Part shown: positions 58,585 through 64,000 of the stretch, piece after piece | How the letters are laid out: the number at the start of each line of letters is the position of its first letter | Numbering within the stretch: the first letter of the stretch is position 1 | Assembly: GCA_029975215.1 (NCBI GenBank) | Contig: JARKPO010000066.1 | Coordinates: forward strand, 1 to 64,000 | Origin: Levilinea sp. | Lineage (GTDB): Bacteria; Chloroflexota; Anaerolineae; Anaerolineales; Anaerolineaceae | Length of the DNA: 64,000 nucleotides | Reading direction: 5' to 3' | Program-made: the position numbers and the translations under genes | The notes under the pieces: model-generated | Databases searched by the model: none | What the model saw: the letters and a program-made list of their open reading frames with translations, nothing else | Told to the model about the DNA's origin: nothing

Positions 58585-60186
58585 ATGACACACCTTACCC
58601 GAACCTCTCTGCTTTTGGCGTTTTTCTTTGCGGCAGATAAAGCCGTGGCAATTCTGCGTCAGGTAGTGATTGCCCGCCAGTTTGGACTGTCGGCGGAACT
58701 GGACGCTTTCAACGTAGCTAACAACGTGCCGGATTTGCTGTTTGCACTGATTTCGGGTGGGGCGCTGGCCATCGCCTTCATCCCGGTGCTGAGCGAGGTG
58801 CTCACACGGCAGGGGCGGGAAGCTACCTGGCGGGTGTTTTCCAACGTGGCCAACCTGGCGTTCCTGGTGACGGCTGCATTGGGGCTGGTGGTGTTTGCGG
58901 CGGCACGCCCGATGGTGGAATGGGAACTGGGGATTGCCCCCGGTTTTGGCGGTGAACAGCAAACCCTGGTGATCACCTTGATGCGGCTGAATCTGGTTGC
59001 CACGCTGATTTTCTCGATCAGCGGGTTGGTGATGGCGGGGCTGCAAGCCAACCAGCATTTTCTGCTGCCGGCGATTGCCCCGCTGCTGTACAATCTGGGA
59101 CAAATTTTCGGGGCGTTGGTACTGTCGCCGGAGAAAGGTTATCAATTGGCAGGAATCACTTTTCCCGCGATGGGCCTGGGGGTGTACGGGCTGGTATACG
59201 GGGTGATCCTGGGCGCCATCCTGCATCTGGCTATTCAGATCCCCGGGCTGATCCGCTACCGCTTTCATTGGAGCTTTGGGCTGGGCCTGCGTACTGCGGA
59301 GGTGCAGAAGGTGCTGCGGGTGATGGGGCCGCGCCTGATCAGCGTGTTTCTGGTGCAACTGATCTTCCTGGTGCGGGACAATCTGGCTTCGCGTCTGGCG
59401 GCAGGGGCGGTGACGGCCTTGACTTACGGCTGGATGATTCAACAAGTGCCCGAAACGTTGATTGGAACGGCCATTGGCACCGCTTTACTGCCCACATTAG
59501 CGGAACAAGTGGCGCGCAAAGAACGTCTGCAATTTGAGCAGACCCTATCGCGAGCGGTGCAGGTGTTGACGGCGCTGACTGTGCCCGTGGCGGTGGTGTT
59601 AGGGCTGGGGCTGCGCCCGGTGGTGGCGGCGGCTTTTGGGTTTGACGCGGCAGGGACCGATTTGCTGATGTGGACAACGCGCGGATTCTTACTAGGCCTG
59701 ATTGGACATTCGCTGTTGGAAGTGGCCGCTCGCTCCTTTTATGCCCAACAGGATGCTTTGACGCCGCTGTTGGGGGCGGCGGTGAATGTGACGATTTATA
59801 TCGCTTTGGGCAGCCAGCTCTATCGGCCTCTTGGCCCGGCCGGCATCAGCCTGACCGATTCTGTGGCCTTCACGGTGCAGGCGGTGCTGCTGCTGGTGCT
59901 GTTGGGGAAGCCCCCGGTAGGGATTGTGCGTTGGATTCGAAGCCGGTTTGGCTCAAAAGCTGGGGCAGCTGCGGAAGATTTGCGTTTGCTGACCCCCGTG
60001 CTGCTGGGAACCACCCCCTGGCGCAGCCTGGCGGCGGGGCTGGTGAGCGGGGTCGCTGTTTTGGCCGTACAGGCGTTGGGGAGGGGGGGGGCACCGCTGA
60101 TGGTGGGCGCGGCAAGCATGGCAGTTGGAGGAGCTGCGGCTCTTCCGGTGATTTGGAAAGAAATTCGGATCCTGCTAAAAATGTGA
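58585..60186 (+). CDS. murJ: Lipid II flippase MurJ
   Basis: This 533-aa membrane protein has about 14 helices and the MviN/MurJ start: SLLLAFFFAADKAVAILRQV, RQFGLSAELDAFNVANNVPD, and SGGALAIAFIPVLSE. It flips lipid-linked peptidoglycan precursor to the outer face. I set the start at the ATG at 58585, since upstream codons are not conserved. Its presence supports an organism with a peptidoglycan wall, matching the LysM/M23 proteins elsewhere in the window. Confidence 0.93.
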   Translation: MTHLTRTSLLLAFFFAADKAVAILRQVVIARQFGLSAELDAFNVANNVPDLLFALISGGALAIAFIPVLSEVLTRQGREATWRVFSNVANLAFLVTAALGLVVFAAARPMVEWELGIAPGFGGEQQTLVITLMRLNLVATLIFSISGLVMAGLQANQHFLLPAIAPLLYNLGQIFGALVLSPEKGYQLAGITFPAMGLGVYGLVYGVILGAILHLAIQIPGLIRYRFHWSFGLGLRTAEVQKVLRVMGPRLISVFLVQLIFLVRDNLASRLAAGAVTALTYGWMIQQVPETLIGTAIGTALLPTLAEQVARKERLQFEQTLSRAVQVLTALTVPVAVVLGLGLRPVVAAAFGFDAAGTDLLMWTTRGFLLGLIGHSLLEVAARSFYAQQDALTPLLGAAVNVTIYIALGSQLYRPLGPAGISLTDSVAFTVQAVLLLVLLGKPPVGIVRWIRSRFGSKAGAAAEDLRLLTPVLLGTTPWRSLAAGLVSGVAVLAVQALGRGGAPLMVGAASMAVGGAAALPVIWKEIRILLKM

Positions 60187-60197
60187 TCAGTCTAGAG

Positions 60198-60203
60198 TAT
60201 AAT
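60198..60203 (+). promoter_or_regulatory. -10 element immediately before the TPR gene
   Basis: TATAAT ends seven bases before the ATG at 60211. The expected transcription start falls on or beside the start codon, suggesting a leaderless mRNA. No clear -35 is visible. Confidence 0.5.
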
Positions 60204-60210
60204 TAGGCCC

Positions 60211-61317
60211 ATGACTATGGATAACCTTGAACCAATTGTTCCTAACCCCATACATGATACGCAGCCAATCGCGCCGCCAGCGCCTCCACGCAAACCCCGG
60301 CGGGGTTTGTGGGTGTTGGGCGGTATTGTCTTAGTGATCCTGACCACCGTGGTGGGCGGCTTTTTGGGATACGGCACCGCTGTTCAGGCACGCAAGGCCA
60401 AACAAGCCAGTCAGGTGGCCTTGATTGCAACGACCCAATTCCAACTGGGCATTGAAGACTTAAATGCTGGCCGATTGGAAAATGCGCAGCGCCGCTTTGA
60501 GTACGTGATTTCGGTGGACCCTAAGTTCCCCGGCGCTCAGGAGAAATTGACGGAAGTGATGATGGCGGTGGCGATGGTGAAAACCCCTACCCCCGAAGTC
60601 ACTCCCACGATCAGCATGACCCCCACGCCGGATAACCGCGGCGCTGAAGAGCTGTACGCCCAGGCGGTGCAGTTCATTCAGAATAAGGAATGGGAAAACG
60701 CGATCAACACGCTGGATGCGCTGCGAAAAGAAGATATCCGCTACCGGGCAGTGGATGTAGACGGTCTGTATTACATCGCGCTGCGCTTCCGCGGGGTGGA
60801 TAAAATTGTCGCCCAAGGCAATTTGGAAGGCGGCATATACGACCTGGCGTTGACCGAAAACTTTGGCCCGATTGACAAAGAGGCCGATTCCTACCGAAAT
60901 TGGGCGCGCTTTTATATGACGGGTGCAAGTTTTTGGGAGATTGATTGGGTGAAGGTGCTGGAATATTTCGGCCAGATTTACCCCTCTTTGCCCAATTTGC
61001 GAGACGGCTCAGGCTGGACGGCTGTGGAACGCTTCCGCATCGCCTCTATCCGTTACGGTGATCAGCTGCTGGCCAAGGGCGAGTACTGCATGGCACGCGA
61101 TCAATATTTGAACGCGCTTTCCATTAGCCAGGATAACAAACTGGCCCCGACGGCGACGGCTGTGCAGCTTTTGTGCTCGCCGCCCACCTCGACCCCGCAG
61201 CCGCCCACCAAGACGCCTGAAGTGGTGGAGACCACACCGGTGACCCCAGAAACGCCGCCGGTTCCAACCGAAGAGACCCCCGAAGCGCCCACACCCACAA
61301 CAGAGGGCGGGGTTTAG
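60211..61317 (+). CDS. TPR-like membrane protein, unknown function
   Basis: This 368-aa protein has a Pro-rich cytoplasmic N-terminus (1-30) and one membrane helix (about 33-55). The helical repeat region (about 70-310) contains TPR-like pairs such as FQLGIEDLNAGRLENAQRRF and LYAQAVQFIQNKEWENAINT, and the tail is low-complexity Thr/Pro. It may be a scaffold outside the membrane. Its close position after murJ could tie it to wall synthesis, but there is no direct evidence. An alternative ATG lies two codons in. Confidence 0.75.
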   Translation: MTMDNLEPIVPNPIHDTQPIAPPAPPRKPRRGLWVLGGIVLVILTTVVGGFLGYGTAVQARKAKQASQVALIATTQFQLGIEDLNAGRLENAQRRFEYVISVDPKFPGAQEKLTEVMMAVAMVKTPTPEVTPTISMTPTPDNRGAEELYAQAVQFIQNKEWENAINTLDALRKEDIRYRAVDVDGLYYIALRFRGVDKIVAQGNLEGGIYDLALTENFGPIDKEADSYRNWARFYMTGASFWEIDWVKVLEYFGQIYPSLPNLRDGSGWTAVERFRIASIRYGDQLLAKGEYCMARDQYLNALSISQDNKLAPTATAVQLLCSPPTSTPQPPTKTPEVVETTPVTPETPPVPTEETPEAPTPTTEGGV

Positions 61318-61351
61318 GCGGCTTGAGCCTGCTGAAGGGGAGTAAAGCTTG

Positions 61352-61864
61352 ATGAATTCACCCACCTGGGCCATGACGGCCGTATACAGCTTGCATCTGT
61401 TTGCTACCGTCGCCTGGGTGGGTGCTTTAATTTCTGTAGCGGTCATTTTTATCCCTGTGGGACGCAAGCGCCTCAGCCCTGAAGCTTACGCGGCTTTTTT
61501 TGATGGAATTGTGCTGCGCATACAGCAGATCGGTTGGCTGAGCCTATTTGTGCTGACGGGGACGGGCATGTTCCAGATGAGTGCTGCTCCGCAGTACGAG
61601 GGTTTTTTGGCGATCGGCAGCCCGTGGGCCACCGCCATCCTGTTGAAGCATCTGGTCATTGGCGGGATGGTGGGGGTGGGCGTGTACCAGACCTGGTTTA
61701 TGTACCCGGCGCTGCGGCGATCTGCGCTGCTGCGGGCGGCGGGGAAAAGTGGGACCGAGGCGGAGTATCAGCGCCTCTTAATCAGGGAGAGCCGCTTGAT
61801 GACGGCGAATTTAATTCTGGCAGCATTGGTTTTAGTGTTCACGGCCTGGGCCAGAGTGTCTTGA
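61352..61864 (+). CDS. CopD-like integral membrane protein
   Basis: This 170-aa protein has four membrane helices with HLFATVAWVGALISVAVIF in the first, a basic loop, and LLKHLVIGGMVGVGVYQTWF in the third. Membrane His residues (H16, and the His of LLKHL) recall CopD/DUF2214-type proteins that bind heme or copper. GGGGAG lies nine bases before the ATG at 61352; the TTG just upstream is not needed. Function is unproven. Confidence 0.65.
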   Translation: MNSPTWAMTAVYSLHLFATVAWVGALISVAVIFIPVGRKRLSPEAYAAFFDGIVLRIQQIGWLSLFVLTGTGMFQMSAAPQYEGFLAIGSPWATAILLKHLVIGGMVGVGVYQTWFMYPALRRSALLRAAGKSGTEAEYQRLLIRESRLMTANLILAALVLVFTAWARVS

Positions 61865-61876
61865 GCGATCTTACTT

Positions 61877-61920
61877 AAAAATAGCAGCCGCCGGAAGATG
61901 CACACCAGGCGGCTGTTTTT
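61877..61920. terminator. Bidirectional terminator
   Basis: CAGCCGCC (61885-61892) pairs with GGCGGCTG (61908-61915), with A residues before and T residues after. It serves the CopD-like gene and, on the minus strand, rimO. Confidence 0.8.
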
Positions 61921-61939
61921 GATTCTGTGTGGGGCGCGA

Positions 61940-63289
61940 TCAGCGCGGGTGGCTGGTGCTGATGAACTCCGCCGTGAGGTCGTGGGTGAGGGCACCGGTA
62001 ACCTTGACCGGCAGAATCTGCCCCACGGGAGCTTCACCGGTGGCGAAGACCAGGCCGTCAATCTCCGGCGCGTCGCGGTATGTGCGCCCAATGGAGATGC
62101 CGTCCTGGGCGCCTTCGATGAGCATATCCAGGGTACGCCCCACGAGGGACTGGTTGCGGGCCAGGGAAATACTTTCCTGAAGGGTCATCAGACGCTGCAG
62201 ACGGTCTTGTTTGATCTCTTCGGGTATGGTGTCGCCCAGGGGTTCGGCGGCTGTGCCGGCTTCCATAAAGAAGGGGAATGCGCCGATGTGGTCAAAGCGG
62301 ATCTCTTTGACAAATTCGAGTAGGGCCTGAAACTCTTCTTCGGTTTCGCCGGGGTAGCCGACGATGAAAGTGGTGCGCAAAGCCACATCGGGCATAGCGG
62401 TGCGGATTTTGCTCAAGGTGGTATGCACCCAATCCATGTTCGCCGGGCGGCGCATACGGCGCAGAGTATCGGGGTGTGCATGCTGGAGGGGCATATCCAG
62501 GTAATGCAGCACCTGGGGCTGGGAGGCCATGACTTCGATCAGCCGGTCGGTGACATAGCCGGGATAGGTATATAAGATGCGCAGCCAGGGGATACGCGGG
62601 GCGCTCTGGGTGATGCGCAGCAGGAGATCGGATAAGCCGTCGCGGAGGCCCAAATCATGACCGTAGTCGGAGGTGTCCTGGGCGATGAGGATGACCTCCT
62701 GCAAGCCCATGTCCTGCAGGGTGCTGACTTCGTTGAGAATGACTTCTGGCGGCCTAGACACGGCGGTGCCTTTGATGGCAGGTATAGCGCAAAAGGCGCA
62801 AGGTCGGCGGCAGCCGTCGGCGATTTTAAGGTAACTACTGCCTCCCTGGATGGCTGCACGCAGCACCCCTCGTTCATCTTTGCCGACGGTGGGGGCGTCG
62901 GGCAGGTGGTAGAGGACGGCAGGCGGTTTTTCGGCACGCAGGGTGTGAATGACGTCCACAATGTCCATCCAGCGGCGCGTGCCGAGAATACCGTCTACTC
63001 CGGGGACTTCTTGGGCTACGCGGTCGCGGTAGCGTTCGGTGAGGCAGCCAGTGGCGATGAGCAGCTGGCCGGGGCGTTTGCGGTGAGCCAGTCCCTGAAG
63101 GGTTTCCAGCGATTCCTGGATGGCGGGTTTAAGAAAACCGCAGGTGTTCACAATGAGAATGCTGGCTTTGCTGGGCTGGTCCACTCCGCGGTAGCCAGCT
63201 TCTTCCAGCAGGGCTGCCATCGACTCAGAATCCACGGTATTTTTGGCGCAGCCGAGGGAGACCAAATAGAAATTCTTAGCGTTTTTCAT
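61940..63289 (-). CDS. rimO: Ribosomal protein S12 methylthiotransferase
   Basis: This 449-aa radical SAM enzyme adds a methylthio group to Asp89 (E. coli numbering) of ribosomal protein S12. The N-terminal cluster is bound by C14, C50 and C82; the radical SAM cluster by C160, C164 and C167 (CRRPCAFC). A TRAM domain ends the protein. The VSLGCAKNTVDSE start separates RimO from the tRNA enzyme MiaB. It lies 12 bp after the rodZ-like gene, a pairing seen in other bacteria. Confidence 0.95.
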   Translation of the reverse strand: MKNAKNFYLVSLGCAKNTVDSESMAALLEEAGYRGVDQPSKASILIVNTCGFLKPAIQESLETLQGLAHRKRPGQLLIATGCLTERYRDRVAQEVPGVDGILGTRRWMDIVDVIHTLRAEKPPAVLYHLPDAPTVGKDERGVLRAAIQGGSSYLKIADGCRRPCAFCAIPAIKGTAVSRPPEVILNEVSTLQDMGLQEVILIAQDTSDYGHDLGLRDGLSDLLLRITQSAPRIPWLRILYTYPGYVTDRLIEVMASQPQVLHYLDMPLQHAHPDTLRRMRRPANMDWVHTTLSKIRTAMPDVALRTTFIVGYPGETEEEFQALLEFVKEIRFDHIGAFPFFMEAGTAAEPLGDTIPEEIKQDRLQRLMTLQESISLARNQSLVGRTLDMLIEGAQDGISIGRTYRDAPEIDGLVFATGEAPVGQILPVKVTGALTHDLTAEFISTSHPR

Positions 63290-63301
63290 AGCACAATACC
63301 T

Positions 63302-64000
63302 TTAAGGGATGAAGGGCGTTACCGTGGCTGTGGGGACGGTCGGAGAAGGTTCCAGGGTAGCCGTAGGCGGCAGGGTAGGGGTGGGGGTAAAAGTGAAAGC
63401 GGGGGTGGGGGTTAGGACGCCTTCAGCGCTGAAGATGAGCCGCACCACCTCGCCGCTGTCCCCCAGGGTTCCGAGATCGTTTTGGTTGAAAAAGACTTGA
63501 ATGGCCGAAGCATCCCCGCTGATGAGTTCCAATTTTTCTCTGGCTGAAAAGGGATAGGCGTTGCCCGGGGCAACGCGCCCATTGAAGCGCACACGGTTGT
63601 CGGAGATGACACGGACAAAGGCGCGCTGGCGGGCAACAATGTACACCTGAAGGGGCAGATTGTCCAATGCGGGCAGGGTGGGAGTGGTGAGCTCCAAGTT
63701 GGCCTGAGCAGTGGGGATGACGGGATTGCCTTCGCCTGCCAGGACGGACGGGGGGGCTGTTGTGGGAGTCGGCGCTTCGGTTTCATCGGGGGGCAGCGAA
63801 GGGGTGGCTGTAAACAGGAGTACATCCCCCACGCCAGGGAGGGCTGTGCGGGCGCGTTCGCTGGTGCGGGCGGTGATATTGGCAGTGGTCCAGACAGCCA
63901 GAGAGAGCAGAATCACAATCACTGCGCCGCCAATGAACACATCGGGGGTGAGAAAACGGCGCCAACCAGGGGCCTGGGCGGCACGGGGGCGGGGTTTGGC
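63302..64000 (-). CDS. rodZ: RodZ-like protein, 5' end cut by window edge
   Basis: The reading frame stays open to the end of the window, so the N-terminal helix-turn-helix half is missing here. What remains (232 codons) holds a basic juxtamembrane stretch (about residues 1-20 of the visible part), one membrane helix, a Pro/Thr linker, and the DUF4115 beta domain: QRAFVRVISDNRVRFNGRV, PGNAYPFSAREKLELISGDA, FFNQNDLGTLGDSGEVV. A Thr/Pro tail follows. RodZ links the MreB cytoskeleton to wall synthesis; whether mreB is present is not shown. A GTG inside the frame is not the start. Confidence 0.82.
   Translation of the reverse strand, partial: AKPRPRAAQAPGWRRFLTPDVFIGGAVIVILLSLAVWTTANITARTSERARTALPGVGDVLLFTATPSLPPDETEAPTPTTAPPSVLAGEGNPVIPTAQANLELTTPTLPALDNLPLQVYIVARQRAFVRVISDNRVRFNGRVAPGNAYPFSAREKLELISGDASAIQVFFNQNDLGTLGDSGEVVRLIFSAEGVLTPTPAFTFTPTPTLPPTATLEPSPTVPTATVTPFIP

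Noticed and set aside
1..64000. CRISPR arrays, prophage, insertion sequences or defence genes
   Set aside because: No regularly spaced repeats with unique spacers, no transposase, integrase, phage structural or restriction genes were seen on either strand.

Overview
The window looks like a chromosomal segment of an Anaerolineae-type Chloroflexota bacterium. This is inferred from gene content and style: many lipoproteins with long Thr/Pro linkers, paired DUF3048 proteins, three LysM/M23 lipoproteins, a SAM-I riboswitch ahead of metH, and tRNA genes without encoded CCA. No rRNA or other marker settles the taxonomy. The segment is densely coding and shows no prophage, insertion sequence, CRISPR array or defence system.

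Layout. 1-4773: a small membrane protein behind a structured leader, then a GH36 alpha-galactosidase overlapping an unknown secreted protein. 4789-16730 (minus): a run of genes that appears to start at a SAM-I riboswitch with its own terminator. It encodes cobalamin-dependent methionine synthase, a homocysteine methyltransferase/MTHFR fusion, CoaX and CoaBC, two DUF3048 lipoproteins, a phosphoesterase and a DUF4349 lipoprotein. 16846-26295 (plus): a membrane protein, selA, an M24 peptidase and tsaD; a redox-flavoured block (ECF sigma, HxxxCxxC anti-sigma, zinc ribbon, two-CxxC thioredoxin-fold protein, OsmC); a putative GHL15 glycosidase; and an asparagine-synthase-like amidotransferase without the catalytic Cys.

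26370-40362 (minus): an extracellular polysaccharide locus. It holds a BcsB-like protein, a membrane GT2, four GT4 enzymes, a Wzx flippase, a Wzy/ligase, a Wzz-type chain-length protein, a WcaJ-type priming transferase and a membrane protein. The Wzz protein and the last membrane protein each end in a degenerate GGDEF domain. Both have lost the catalytic motif but keep an RxxD inhibitory-site motif at the canonical five-residue spacing. This suggests that the locus carries built-in cyclic-di-GMP receptors, one fused to the chain-length regulator. It is the most interesting signal in the window.

40469-46633 (minus): three tandem LysM + M23 lipoproteins with an EF-hand-like Asp loop inside the peptidase domain, a HIT protein and a NodB-type deacetylase. 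46735-57166: an orphan GAF histidine kinase, tRNA-Pro, a beta-lactamase-fold lipoprotein, a PIG-L deacetylase, a membrane protein, a histidine phosphatase, dcd, a CapA-like lipoprotein, a fused FtcD and a YedK/HMCES protein. 57202-64000: tRNA-Glu followed by 103-bp tandem repeats built from its 3' end, then rsmI, murJ, a TPR membrane protein, a CopD-like membrane protein, rimO and a rodZ-like gene cut by the window edge.

All functional calls come from reading motifs and context by eye; no database search was run.
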